Shown: one piece after another, positions 26,721-35,564 of the stretch
Layout of the letters: every line of letters begins with the position of its first letter
Numbering within the stretch: the stretch's first letter is position 1
NCBI GenBank assembly: GCA_021648285.1
Contig: JAKITC010000011.1
Location: 1 to 55,974, forward strand
Length of the DNA: 55,974 nucleotides
Origin: Sulfurimonas sp.
GTDB lineage: Bacteria > Campylobacterota > Campylobacteria > Campylobacterales > Sulfurimonadaceae
Reading direction: 5' to 3'
The notes under the pieces: generated by a model
What the model was told of the DNA's origin: nothing
The model's input: the letters and a program-made list of their open reading frames with translations, nothing else
The model's database searches: none
Program-made: the position numbers and the translations under genes

Positions 26721-27968
26721 GTGTTAAAATTAAGCTTATTATTTTTAGTTTTGTTGAGTAGTCAACTTTATTCACAGAAACTTAGTTTAAAGGATGCAAT
26801 TAGTAAAGCGATAAATACTCATCCAGACATTAAAAGTTTTATATTGCAAGTAAATAGTAGTCGCAGTGGTGTTGATATTGCCAGAGCTGATTATCTACCT
26901 CAGGTTTCTTTACAATTAGAGTATGATCCAACGCGCACATATGTACTCCCTGTAAATGGTATTTTTAATACGAAAGATAGTGACGCTTACTTTATTGGTG
27001 CTACACTTTATCAAAAGATTTGGGATTTTTCTAAAACTAGTTCAAATATTGATGCTCAAAAAGAAAATATTGAGATAGCAAAATTATCACTCAGTGATGC
27101 AAAAGCATACTTAGCTTATAAGGTTAAACTTCAGTATGAACTAATTATACTGCAGCGTGCAGCTATGAAGGTTAGGCAAAAAGACTTAGAGGCAAAAAAT
27201 GAACTATATAAGCAAGCTGAGGCTCTCGTAAGACAGGGTATGAAAACCTCTGCTGATGCTACAAGGTTTCTTTCATCTTTTTATATTGCAAAAGATAATT
27301 TAGCAATTGCAAAAGCTAGTTTTGATAAGGCTATAAATACTCTATCTATCTACATAAATGAAAAGCTAGATAGCGAAGTAGAACTTGAGAGTAATAATTT
27401 AGATCAAAGTAATAATGTAGATAAACAAACTATTTTAAGTTCTTCTCCATCATTAAGAGTGTTTAAAAAAAGTATACGAAAAAGTGACTTAGAATATATG
27501 TCAGTAAAAGCTTCCCATTATGGCTCTCTTGATCTAATCGCTTCATATACACATCAAAATACTTTAAATAAATATGATTCATCTATAGTTGGAATAAGTT
27601 TAAATATTCCGTTGTATAGTGGCGGAAGAACTTCAGCACTAGTAGAACAAGCTAAGATAAATAAACAAAATTTACAAGCTCAATACAACTCAAAACTCTT
27701 AATGCTAAAAGAGGAGGCAGAATCTTTACTTATTGATATTCAACGCTATAGGGAAACAATAATTTCAAAGAATGCTCAACTAGAAGCAGCTGCTCAAACA
27801 AGTATGCTCATAGAAGCTAGATATAAAGAGGGGCTTGCAACATATATAGAAGTTTTAGATGCATCTTCACTTAAGCTAGATGCTGAACTTGGACTGCTTA
27901 GTGCAAAGTATGAAAGAAATAGTGCAATTTATAGGCTAGAGTATTTAGAAGGAAAAGAGAATGAATAA
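26721..27968 (+). CDS. TolC-family outer-membrane efflux protein
   Basis: This is the outer-membrane exit duct of a tripartite exporter. The 415-residue product has a signal peptide (about 1-18) and the two-fold alpha-helical repeat of the TolC/OEP family (LSLKDAISKAINTHPDIKSF and the second-half SIVGISLNIPLYSGGRTSALV). Translation starts at GTG 26721 after AAGGA (26711-26715). It overlaps the next gene by 8 bp, which fixes it in one operon with the fusion protein, permease and ATPase. Confidence 0.88.
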   Translation: MLKLSLLFLVLLSSQLYSQKLSLKDAISKAINTHPDIKSFILQVNSSRSGVDIARADYLPQVSLQLEYDPTRTYVLPVNGIFNTKDSDAYFIGATLYQKIWDFSKTSSNIDAQKENIEIAKLSLSDAKAYLAYKVKLQYELIILQRAAMKVRQKDLEAKNELYKQAEALVRQGMKTSADATRFLSSFYIAKDNLAIAKASFDKAINTLSIYINEKLDSEVELESNNLDQSNNVDKQTILSSSPSLRVFKKSIRKSDLEYMSVKASHYGSLDLIASYTHQNTLNKYDSSIVGISLNIPLYSGGRTSALVEQAKINKQNLQAQYNSKLLMLKEEAESLLIDIQRYRETIISKNAQLEAAAQTSMLIEARYKEGLATYIEVLDASSLKLDAELGLLSAKYERNSAIYRLEYLEGKENE

Positions 27969-29103
27969 ATTTATAAAATATCTTATAATTTTTGGTGTTA
28001 TAGGTATATTAGGTGTTGTTTTTTACAATAAAGTGTATATCCCAAAAACTACATTTAAGGTGATAAGTCCAAAAATAGGTGATTTAAAAGAGAGTATAAG
28101 AGGCATAGGTAATGTAAATGCCAAAGATACTTATCTAATTACTGCACAAACTGGCGGAAGAATATTGGCTATAAATACAGATGAGGGTCAATGGGTTAAA
28201 AAGGGTGATTTACTTGTTGTAATGGATGGGGTAGATTTGCCACAACAGCTAGAAGTAGCAAAAGCAACATTTCAAAAAGCTAAATATGACATAAAGGCTT
28301 CCCAAGATGAACTGGTGAGTCAAGAGGTTCAAAAAAACTTGCTAAGTCTTACTTATGATAGATATGTGAAATTACAAGAACAAAAGTTTGTTTCACAGGC
28401 TGAATATGACAAAGCAAAAGTTGATTTAGAGAGTATAACTGCTACGATAAATGCTACTAAATCTAGGATAAACTCTAGTAAGTCAGCTGCAAAAATTGCT
28501 GAGAAAAATATAGATGTCATAAAAGAAAAGATATCAAGATTGAAGGTTTATTCACCAGTTGATGGGTATGTTATAGAAAAAAGTGCTGAAGTTGCTCAAA
28601 ATGTCTTACCATCAAGCTCAATTTTAAAAGTGATTGATACAAAAACTTTATGGGCAGAGACAAAAATAGATGAGAGAATAAGTTCGGCAATTAAAAAAGG
28701 ACAGAGTGGAAGCATAAGACTTCGTTCACAAGCAGATAAAAGTTATGAAGGTATTGTCAAAAGAGTGGGTACCATGAGTGATGCTGTAACACTTGAACGA
28801 GAGATAGATGTGGCTTTTGTAAATATTCCGACACCTTTTTATATAAATGAACAGGCAGAAGTTAGTATAGATATAAACATGTATACAAATGTTCTTAAGA
28901 TACCTTTAGAGGTTATAGTTCAAAATGGTGGAAAACTTGGTGTTTGGGTAGTTGATAATAACCATGCCATATTTAAGGCAATAGATAAAATAGCACAAGA
29001 TGACAAATCCGTAGCTGTTAAAAATTTATCAAAAGATATGAAAATTATTGTTCCAAACAGAAATAAAAAACCACTTAAAGATGGTATGAAGATCCATCAA
29101 TGA
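27961..29103 (+). CDS. Membrane fusion protein of an ABC exporter
   Basis: This periplasmic adaptor (HlyD/MacA type) links the inner-membrane permease to TolC. The 380-residue product has one N-terminal membrane anchor (about 5-23), a lipoyl half-motif with a GGRILAINTDEGQWVKKGD block, a long coiled-coil hairpin (about 90-185), the second lipoyl half (KVYSPVDGYVI), and beta-barrel and membrane-proximal domains. It overlaps the permease by 4 bp (ATGA). Confidence 0.9.
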   Translation: MNKFIKYLIIFGVIGILGVVFYNKVYIPKTTFKVISPKIGDLKESIRGIGNVNAKDTYLITAQTGGRILAINTDEGQWVKKGDLLVVMDGVDLPQQLEVAKATFQKAKYDIKASQDELVSQEVQKNLLSLTYDRYVKLQEQKFVSQAEYDKAKVDLESITATINATKSRINSSKSAAKIAEKNIDVIKEKISRLKVYSPVDGYVIEKSAEVAQNVLPSSSILKVIDTKTLWAETKIDERISSAIKKGQSGSIRLRSQADKSYEGIVKRVGTMSDAVTLEREIDVAFVNIPTPFYINEQAEVSIDINMYTNVLKIPLEVIVQNGGKLGVWVVDNNHAIFKAIDKIAQDDKSVAVKNLSKDMKIIVPNRNKKPLKDGMKIHQ

Positions 29104-30245
29104 TTCATTTAGCTAAAGAGGATATTAGACATACTTTAGGTAAGTTCTTAGTGACTGCTATGGGTGTAGGAATGCTTCTTGGAATTGTACTTATTATGAT
29201 GGGTGTTTATAGGGGAATGATTTCAGATGCTGAGGTGTTGCTGGATGACCTAAATGTAGATTTATGGGTAGTTCAAGGTAATACATTGGGACCATTTGCA
29301 GAATCTTCAAGAGTGCACGAAGACTTAAAATATACTGTAAAAAGTATAACAGCAATTGATAAAAGTGAAGCTATTACTTTTCAAAACTTACAACTACCAC
29401 TTGCAGATAGAAAATTAGCAGTTTTTGCTATTGGCTATGATATTTATGGAGAGATCAACCCTATAAACTTAGATAGGCTAGTTGAGGGCAGAGTTTTAGA
29501 GAATGACCATTATGAGATAGTTGTAAGTGATAAAACATCTTATAAATTAGATGATAAAATTAAATTAGGAAGAAATTTCTATAAGGTTGTTGGTATTACA
29601 CATGGGACAGTTGCATCTGGTGGAGATCCTTTGGTATATATCAGTTTAAAAGATGCACAAGAATTACAGTTTACTTATACAAATAAGCGTATACAGATTG
29701 ATAGGGCAAGAGGCATTATAAATAAAGATTCACATCTTGTTAATGCAATTATAGCTACTATTAAACCTGCTTATAATATTGATGAAGTTGCACAAGATAT
29801 GGAAAAATGGTTACATAAAAGTGTATATACAAGAGCAGAACAAAAAGTTGTGCTTACAAGAAACGTTGTTGAAAAAGCTTCAAAACAAATAGGTCTATTT
29901 ACAGTCATATTAGTTGCTGTTGCAACGATTATTATCGCTTTAATTATCTATACAATGACGCTTGAGAAGATGAAAGAAATCTCGATAATGAAGCTTATTG
30001 GTCTGCCAAACTCAACAATAATAAAGATGATTGTTGAAGAGACTTTAACGCTTGGTTTATTGGCATTTATATTTGGAAATATTTTTTCACATCTTATTTA
30101 TGATAAATTTCCAAAAAATGTTCTCTTAGAGATTCGGGATGCTTGGTTGCTTTTTGGGATAGTAATCGTAGCATCTATATTTGCTTCATTTATTGGTGTA
30201 AAGAAAGTTATAAACGCTGACCCAACTGCTGCGATAGGTGGATAA
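29100..30245 (+). CDS. ABC exporter permease, DevC/MacB-FtsX type
   Basis: This 381-residue permease has the MacB-superfamily layout: TM1 at about 14-38, a large periplasmic domain (about 40-260), then three TMs (about 263-288, 306-327, 346-366). The cytoplasmic coupling segment EKMKEISIMKLIGLPNSTI after TM2 is typical. It resembles DevC, which exports lipids or glycolipids, rather than classic MacB, where the ATPase is fused; here the ATPase is a separate gene. The substrate is unknown. Confidence 0.85.
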   Translation: MIHLAKEDIRHTLGKFLVTAMGVGMLLGIVLIMMGVYRGMISDAEVLLDDLNVDLWVVQGNTLGPFAESSRVHEDLKYTVKSITAIDKSEAITFQNLQLPLADRKLAVFAIGYDIYGEINPINLDRLVEGRVLENDHYEIVVSDKTSYKLDDKIKLGRNFYKVVGITHGTVASGGDPLVYISLKDAQELQFTYTNKRIQIDRARGIINKDSHLVNAIIATIKPAYNIDEVAQDMEKWLHKSVYTRAEQKVVLTRNVVEKASKQIGLFTVILVAVATIIIALIIYTMTLEKMKEISIMKLIGLPNSTIIKMIVEETLTLGLLAFIFGNIFSHLIYDKFPKNVLLEIRDAWLLFGIVIVASIFASFIGVKKVINADPTAAIGG

Positions 30246-30246
30246 C

Positions 30247-30936
30247 ATGAGTAATAATCAAGCAATAAAAGTAGAAAATTTAAATAAAGCATTTGGGAGT
30301 GGTGATGCCTTTGTGGATGTAATTCATGATGCAAATTTTACTATAAATAAGGGTGAATTGGTTGCCCTGATAGCTCCAAGTGGTGCAGGAAAAACAACAC
30401 TTTTAATGATGCTAGGTTGTGTAGATAAACCAAATTCCGGAACTATATACTTAGGTGATGAAAAAGTTTTTCAAGATAAATGGCTTACTAAAGAAACTAG
30501 AAAAATAAGACGAGAAAAAATAGGTTTTATATTTCAAGCACATTATCTTATTCCATTTTTAAATATTATAGATAATCTTACTCTTTTGCCTCAGGCTAAT
30601 GGAGTTAAAGATAGAGAATCAAAACAAAAAGCTAGAGAATTATTAGAGTATTTTGATATTGCTGAAAAAGAAAATGCTATGCCATCTCAACTATCAGGCG
30701 GACAAAACCAAAGAGTTGCAATTGCTAGAGCTTTGATGAATAATCCAGAGATAATACTAGCAGATGAACCAACAGCAGCATTAGATATGGATAGGTCTAC
30801 AAATGTTGTAAAGATGTTAAAAAAAATAGCTATAGAACAAGATGTTGCTATTGTGATGGTAACTCATGATGATAGGATGTTAGAATACTGTGACAAGATT
30901 ATGAAGATAGAAAATAAAACAGTTGTTTTTATATAG
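30247..30936 (+). CDS. ABC exporter ATPase, LolD/DevA-like
   Basis: This is the nucleotide-binding subunit for the preceding permease. The 229-residue product (from ATG 30247) has Walker A PSGAGKTT (about 44-51), the Q-loop in FIFQAHYL, signature LSGGQ 149-153, and Walker B EIILADEP (about 168-175) with the H-loop later (VTHDD). An upstream in-frame GTG (30238) overlaps the permease stop, but the AGGTGG Shine-Dalgarno favours the ATG. It completes the four-gene tolC-MFP-permease-ATPase operon. Confidence 0.9.
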   Translation: MSNNQAIKVENLNKAFGSGDAFVDVIHDANFTINKGELVALIAPSGAGKTTLLMMLGCVDKPNSGTIYLGDEKVFQDKWLTKETRKIRREKIGFIFQAHYLIPFLNIIDNLTLLPQANGVKDRESKQKARELLEYFDIAEKENAMPSQLSGGQNQRVAIARALMNNPEIILADEPTAALDMDRSTNVVKMLKKIAIEQDVAIVMVTHDDRMLEYCDKIMKIENKTVVFI

Positions 30937-30969
30937 AAGGTTATAAAAAATGTTTATTACCTTCTATAT
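30931..30969. terminator. Bidirectional terminator between the exporter operon and arsB remnant
   Basis: TATAGAAGGT (30932-30941) and ACCTTCTATA (30959-30968) form a perfect stem, extendable by one A-T pair (30931/30969), around a 17-base AT loop. It overlaps the ATPase stop codon and lies just beyond the arsB reading frame on the other strand. Confidence 0.6.
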
Positions 30970-30975
30970 TTGTCA

Positions 30976-32229
30976 TTAAGTTAGCGAAAGCAGAACTACC
31001 AAAAGAATAGGCGGAGTTACAATCAGACCAAATTTCTAGTAAGACCAGAAGCTGATATTCACACCTTTTTTGCTTAGTGTGTGAAGCCAAAGTAGGGTTG
31101 CAAGTGAGCCAAACGGTGTCATCTTTGGTCCAAGGTTACATCCCACTATATTTGCATATATCATAGCTTCGTTTGCAATGTCAGTCAATGTAATATCCAT
31201 AACCATAATAGTCGGTATATTGTTCATAAATGCAGACAAAAATGTCGCTAAAAAGCCAGTTCCAACAACTGCTAAAACTTCACTTTGCGTATTAAGGTAG
31301 ATTAACACCTCTGCTATATAGTCTGCTAGTCCTGCATTTTTAAGACCATAAACTACAATGTAGAGACCTAAAGAGAACCATACAACCTGCCATGGTGCTT
31401 CTTTTATGATGTGTTTAGGCTCAACAGTTTTTGTAAAAGTTGCAATAGTTAAAAATATAATACCGCCACCAAGAGCAAAAACTGATATCGGTATGTCATA
31501 GGCATCACCAATGAAATAACCAACTAGCAAAAGAGCTAAGAAAAGCCACGAGAAGTTAAATAAACCTTTATGCTTTATAACATCCTCTGGATTTTTAAGA
31601 AGATTTATATCTACATGTAGAGGTATATCTTTACGGAAAATTAGCCATGAAATACCCATACTTGCGATAACACTTATAAAATATGGTAAAATCATATTTG
31701 ATATAAATTCTCTAAAACCTATATCAAAACAGTTTGCTGTTACTATATTTGTAAGATTTGAAAATACAAAAGGAAGAGATGCTCTGTCGCTTATAAATCC
31801 GCCTGCAAGTAAAAAAGCAAGAATTGTTTTTGTGTTTAGTTTTAGGATATTCATCTTAGCTAGCAAAATAGGAGTGAGGATCAGTGCCGCACCATCATTT
31901 GCAAAAAGTGCCGAAACAATAGCACCTAAAATAATAGAGTAAAAAAACATCTTATGACCACTACCCTTTGAGAGTTTTGCCATCTTCAACGCTGCCCACT
32001 CAAAGAAACCTATCTCATCTAAAACCATTGAAAGTATGATAATCCCAATGAAAGCTAAGGTTGCATCTCAGATAATGTCATAGACTATCCAGACGTCACT
32101 AATGCTAACAACTCCGGCAATCAATGCCACTATAGCACCAATAACTGCGGTAGTTCCAATCTGAAGACCGTGAGGCTGCCAGATAACAAAAATAAGTGTA
32201 ATTAAGAAAATTAAAGATGCTAAAATCAT
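30976..32229 (-). pseudogene. arsB: arsB, arsenite efflux pump, broken by two in-frame stops
   Basis: One continuous minus-strand frame from ATG 32229 to TAA 30976-30978 encodes a 417-position ArsB-type membrane pump (normal length), with two nonsense codons. TGA at 32068-32070 falls after VWIVYDII and before DATLAFIGIIIL, a position probably Trp or similar in relatives. TAG at 31036-31038 lies between SFWSY and KFGLIVTPPILL. The central 330 residues remain readable from Met 32028. Its start overlaps the arsC stop (TAATG), so it was the last gene of arsRCB. Two separate lesions in an otherwise clean frame argue for a recent pseudogene. Confidence 0.85.
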
Positions 32230-32652
32230 TACAGTCCAAGCTCCATTCTTACAATTGGTGTCAGTTCCATTTTTATAAGTTTTAGAGTTTTTTTAAATGC
32301 AAAGTAGTTCTTTCCATCCGGATCTTCATAACCTACATGTATAACTTTTGTAGGTTTCTTGTCCTCCTTAGTTGAGGGAGGAAATATAGGACAAGACTCC
32401 ATTGCGTTATCACAAACAGTCACTACCAGATCAAACTCTATGTCCATAACTTTATCAATAGTTTTTGAGTGATACTTCTCATCCCAAAGTCCATTTTCTT
32501 GTAAAACTTTTTTAGCGTTTGGATTTACTTTTCCACTTGCTTTTACCCCTGAACTATGAGCCTCTACACCATCAAGATACTTGTTTAGCTGCTTCTGCGA
32601 TGATAGAACGACAAGAGTTCCCCGTACACAAAATTAAAACTTTTTTATCCAA
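32229..32652 (-). pseudogene. arsC: arsC, thioredoxin-type arsenate reductase, frameshifted
   Basis: The span of 424 bp is one base more than 141 codons. The first frame, from TTG 32652, reads KKVLILCTGNSCRSIIAEAA, the intact P-loop with the catalytic Cys of the low-molecular-weight phosphatase-type ArsC. It then runs to a stop. From about 32590 another frame continues LNKYLDGVEAHSSGVKASG onward, through CDNAMESCPIFP with the redox Cys pair, to the stop at 32229. A one-base insertion near 32588-32593 explains this. The rest of the protein is well preserved, so the break looks recent. Confidence 0.85.
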
Positions 32653-32956
32653 CTTTGCAACTTTTATTTAATAGTGGAATATTCATATCTAAACAACTTA
32701 TCTCTTTTAGTATAGATTGTCTAAACTGATCTAATGGCTTTCGTATACTGTAATACGCCCAGCGACCGCGTCTGTCAACTTTTAAAAAACCTGCATCTTT
32801 TAAGATTTTCAAGTGTCTTGATATACGAGATTGAATCATTTCAAATGATTTTTCTATATCGCATACACAGACTTCACCGTTTACATCAATAAAGTGTAAA
32901 ATCTTTAACCTGGTCTCATCGTTAATCGAGCCTATAGTTTTAAGAAATATATCCAT
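32645..32956 (-). CDS. arsR: ArsR-family arsenite-responsive repressor
   Basis: This winged-helix repressor releases its operator when As(III) binds cysteines. The 103-residue product has the metalloid motif C30-V-C32-D in the alpha-3 helix (EVCVCDIEKSF) and the recognition helix QSRISRHLKILKDAGFL. It is intact, unlike arsC and arsB downstream, whose TTG start overlaps its end by 8 bp. RBS AAAGGA is 6-12 bp before ATG 32956. An ATCAA-n6-TTGAT operator overlaps the promoter at 33086-33129. Confidence 0.93.
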   Translation of the reverse strand: MDIFLKTIGSINDETRLKILHFIDVNGEVCVCDIEKSFEMIQSRISRHLKILKDAGFLKVDRRGRWAYYSIRKPLDQFRQSILKEISCLDMNIPLLNKSCKVG

Positions 32957-33008
32957 GTGAAAAAATATCCTTTGTTTAATCGAACCCTCTGATTAATTCA
33001 TAAGTTAG

Positions 33009-33065
33009 ACTCCAAATTAAGTTTGGAGTGACGATAGTTCCATCATTCCGGACTTGATCCAGAAT
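33009..33065. repeat. Two palindromes in the arsR 5' leader
   Basis: ACTCCAAA (33009-33016) / TTTGGAGT (33022-33029) is a perfect stem with loop TTAAG. ATTCcGGA (33045-33052) / TCCaGAAT (33058-33065) is an 8-bp stem with one mismatch and loop CTTGA. The second has the CATTCCGGACTTGATCC form of short dispersed palindromes seen in many bacterial intergenic regions. Both lie in the 120-nt untranslated leader of arsR. Confidence 0.5.
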
Positions 33066-33085
33066 CTAATTACTAAGAGAATAGA

Positions 33086-33129
33086 ATCATAGCAGATAAT
33101 TATTTATATATCAAGATATATTGATATAT
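33086..33129 (-). promoter_or_regulatory. arsR promoter and ArsR operator
   Basis: On the minus strand TTGATA (33114-33109) and TATGAT (33091-33086) are separated by 17 bases, a good housekeeping promoter. A perfect inverted repeat ATATATCAA (33106-33114), six bases, TTGATATAT (33121-33129) covers the -35. ATCAA-n6-TTGAT is the usual ArsR operator form. Repression in the absence of arsenite is inferred. Confidence 0.75.
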
Positions 33130-33160
33130 TGTAGTGTTGAAGGCTGTAGAAGTCACTAGT

Positions 33161-34411
33161 TTATACTAGAAACTCCATTCCCAGCTTTTTAGCGTAAGCA
33201 GCGAGCATTGCTCGCTCAAAATCATTGTTGGTTGTATACTGGTAGCCAAAAGTCTTTTCCCACATCTCATGCTCTTCCATACACAGATAGAAAAAAACAT
33301 CTTTGTGCCAAGGTGCAAAACTTTCATAAGCATGTTTAAACATCTCTATTTTTGTAGCATCTGGATAAGAACTCTTACCGCTTGCATCCTCAAAAGGCAT
33401 TTGAGTTATTTTACTTCTAAACTCTCTATCTCTAAGCTGTTTGATAACAGGTTTTATAAATGTAAGTGTTCCAAAACTCACAAGTGCAACTTCATTCGCA
33501 TTAAACTCTTGTAAAAGTCTGTCATATATACTTTTGTATTCATCAAGATAATTTTCATACTCTACTATGGGATGAAAGTGAAAGCCGACTTTTATACTCT
33601 TGTCAGCTAATTTTCTTGCTGCATTTATTCTTTTATCCAGTGAAGCTGCTAAGTGCTCCTCGTTTTGAATGATTGTCGGAGTGTTTAGTGACCAAGTACA
33701 TAAAATGTTTTTTGGTACATCATTTTTAAGGAAATAGCTAATATTATCCGATTTGGTTTTAAACTCCAAAATTATATTTGGATTCTCTCTTGCAAACTCA
33801 AACAGAGCATCTAAAATGCCTTCACGATTTCCCCACATAAGTGAGTCAGAAGCTTGACCGGTACCTATATGGTAAGTCTTGTTTTTTTCTAGGTTGAGGT
33901 TTTTTAATTTGTCGGCAAAATCAGAGTCAAAAGTGATTGTGTTTTGATTGTAAAAACTCTGAATAGAACAGTAAGAGCAGTCAAATCCACAACTCTCAAC
34001 AGCATCAAGCGTCAAAAGATTACAACATCTTGTCTTCTCACTTGCAACTGGACAGAGTCCAAGCCCAAAACCATCTTTAGCTTCTGTCTTGAAAGTGTAC
34101 TTCTGCTCATTTCTTATATTTTTCAGCTCGAAGTTCTTATAGGAGTTAGGTTTGCTACGCAAGGCTTCATAAGCTTTTTTAAGTCTAGCAAATACGACTT
34201 TTTTCTGTTCATGCTCAGGAAAGATTTCGATGATACTCTTCTCATCCCACATGTCAAGATCTCTAGCCATGTCAACTATCTGTTTTATCTCAGAAAATGT
34301 GAACTTTAGACCAAGTGATTTTTGTTTTATAAACTTTTGGCTCTCAAGAGGAAGTTTTGAGTAAATTGTGTTTTTAACAGAGTCGTTAAATTTATCTAAA
34401 TATGAATTCAT
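33161..34411 (-). CDS. Radical SAM protein, spore photoproduct lyase family
   Basis: This 416-residue radical SAM enzyme has the [4Fe-4S]-binding motif C141-GFD-C145-SY-C148 (CX3CX2C). The SPL-like signs are GLGLCPVASEKTRCCNLLTL before the cluster and a C-terminal TIM-barrel half. True SPL repairs spore-type DNA damage; these bacteria do not sporulate, so another substrate is likely. It stands alone between the ars region and a divergent small membrane-protein gene. Its role is unknown. Confidence 0.8.
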   Translation of the reverse strand: MNSYLDKFNDSVKNTIYSKLPLESQKFIKQKSLGLKFTFSEIKQIVDMARDLDMWDEKSIIEIFPEHEQKKVVFARLKKAYEALRSKPNSYKNFELKNIRNEQKYTFKTEAKDGFGLGLCPVASEKTRCCNLLTLDAVESCGFDCSYCSIQSFYNQNTITFDSDFADKLKNLNLEKNKTYHIGTGQASDSLMWGNREGILDALFEFARENPNIILEFKTKSDNISYFLKNDVPKNILCTWSLNTPTIIQNEEHLAASLDKRINAARKLADKSIKVGFHFHPIVEYENYLDEYKSIYDRLLQEFNANEVALVSFGTLTFIKPVIKQLRDREFRSKITQMPFEDASGKSSYPDATKIEMFKHAYESFAPWHKDVFFYLCMEEHEMWEKTFGYQYTTNNDFERAMLAAYAKKLGMEFLV

Positions 34412-34470
34412 AATGGAATTTTAGCGAAAATATTAGTTTACTTTTTTTGGTTGAATTTTTTAGATAAACT

Positions 34471-34476
34471 TATAAT
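34471..34476 (+). promoter_or_regulatory. -10 element for the small membrane-protein gene
   Basis: AAACTTATAATATATAATC has TATAAT at 34471-34476, 20 bp before ATG 34496, with AAGGAA as the RBS at 34485-34490. Confidence 0.5.
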
Positions 34477-34495
34477 ATATAATCAAGGAAAAAAA

Positions 34496-34798
34496 ATGAT
34501 ATTTAATGTATTGCTATTTATGATTGCATGTATATATTGGTTTTATACAGGCCATGATATTCCTGCCTATTTTGGTTTTCTTTTGCTGCTGAGCTTAGTC
34601 AATGACAAGCTCTATTTCGCTACTCTTATTTTATGTTCAATGACTATAACTGCTGTGATTTACTACTTTTGGATAGATTTCTTCGCTTATAAACCAGATG
34701 ATGACATTTTCCAGCATGGTACAGGTATTATATATATGCTTGTGGTGTTTATAAAAGCAAAAAGAGTATTTGATAATGATGAGTTTTCATTGGATTAG
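34496..34798 (+). CDS. Small inner-membrane protein, hypothetical
   Basis: From ATG 34496 the product is 100 residues with three hydrophobic segments (about 2-18, 24-37, 43-60 and a weaker one near 80-92) and charged ends. An earlier TTG (34451) lies upstream of the -10 element and is rejected. I do not recognise a family. It is followed after 88 bp by a zinc-ribbon gene in the same direction. Confidence 0.6.
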   Translation: MIFNVLLFMIACIYWFYTGHDIPAYFGFLLLLSLVNDKLYFATLILCSMTITAVIYYFWIDFFAYKPDDDIFQHGTGIIYMLVVFIKAKRVFDNDEFSLD

Positions 34799-34886
34799 AA
34801 ATGTAATATAGATTTATTGCATTTTGACATATTTTTTAACTCTAGTTTCTTTTTATAATAGTATATAATAAAAAAGAGAGTGTTTA

Positions 34887-35234
34887 ATGACTTTAGCCAG
34901 ATGTCCATACTGTGAAAATGGTCTTATAGAAGTAAGAGATAAAGAGGTCAATGGTAAAAAAGTGAAATTATATGCATGTTCTAATGCAAACTGGAAGACA
35001 GAAGACGGGGAGATGTTTGAGCTCACAGAAAGTTCTACATGTGACTTTAAGATTTGGCAAAATTCACTTGCAAGATATGGAAAATGGCTTTCATATAAAG
35101 AGGTAAGAGAACTTCTTGAAGATGAAGAAATAGAAGTAGAGCTTTTGAGTAAAAAATTTGGTAAAAAGATTTACTACAATAAGTTCATATCTTTAAATCA
35201 GGATTATGGAGTAAGTGTAATTTGGGACAAATAG
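34887..35234 (+). CDS. Small zinc-ribbon protein
   Basis: This is a 115-residue protein with an N-terminal zinc ribbon: CPYC (about 6-9), then a second pair formed by C31 and C52 at YACSN and STCDF. The pattern ARCPYCENGLIEVRDKE resembles the topoisomerase C4 zinc finger used for single-strand DNA binding. The C-terminal half (ARYGKWLSYKEVRELLEDEEIEVELLSKKFGKKIYY) looks like a small nucleic-acid-associated domain. Function unknown. A palindromic terminator follows directly. Confidence 0.6.
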   Translation: MTLARCPYCENGLIEVRDKEVNGKKVKLYACSNANWKTEDGEMFELTESSTCDFKIWQNSLARYGKWLSYKEVRELLEDEEIEVELLSKKFGKKIYYNKFISLNQDYGVSVIWDK

Positions 35235-35252
35235 AGTCTATAGACTCTATTT
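35229..35252. terminator. Perfect palindromic terminator
   Basis: AAATAGAGTC (35229-35238) and GACTCTATTT (35243-35252) form a 10-bp stem around TATA, a 24-base perfect palindrome overlapping the end of the zinc-ribbon gene. A T-rich stretch (TTTTATTTTTTC, 35258-35269) follows. It works equally on the other strand. Confidence 0.7.
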
Positions 35253-35473
35253 AGCAGTTTTATTTTTTCTATTACTCTCAATTATGCCATCAATTGCTAC
35301 ATAAATTATAGCTAAGAATGAAAGAATTACCCACCAAGGTGGTAAAGTAGAGTGACTTTTTTCTTTTTCTACCGCAGATTTATAGTCTCTGCTTCAATCT
35401 CTCTAACTGATACTTCTTTAGTAGTAACCTGTTGGAGAGTGTGCATATGACGGAGCATCCCGACACCTCTGCC
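35247..35473 (-). pseudogene. Degenerate C-terminal piece of a membrane protein
   Basis: A minus-strand frame ending at 35247 reads RDYKSAVEKEKSHSTLPPWW followed by VILSFLAIIYVAIDGIIESN and a short Lys-rich tail: one membrane helix with a positively charged cytoplasmic end. Upstream (about 35400-35473), a different frame reads MLRHMHTLQQ and VTTKEVSVREIEAE, so a frameshift near 35390-35396 splits it. The start is lost at about 35474, where unrelated sequence leads to the transposase. I do not recognise the family. It is the stump of a gene cut by a rearrangement. Confidence 0.55.
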
Positions 35474-35564
35474 GTTTCAGATCGGACAGTTTAAGAAGAG
35501 ATATTTTCTGTAACAACATTTTAGCATAAGTGTCCGGATGCTATTTTAAATTTCTTCATTTTTA

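Noticed and set aside
32068..32070. TGA in arsB read as selenocysteine or as tryptophan (code 4)
   Set aside because: No SECIS-like hairpin is obvious, arsB families do not use selenocysteine, other genes end normally at TGA/TAA/TAG, and a second stop (TAG at 31036) breaks the same gene.
34824..34859. TTGACA (34824) with TATAAT (34854) as a promoter for the zinc-ribbon gene
   Set aside because: The spacing is 24 bp, far from the 16-18 bp needed. The -10 alone may still act, but the pair was not called.
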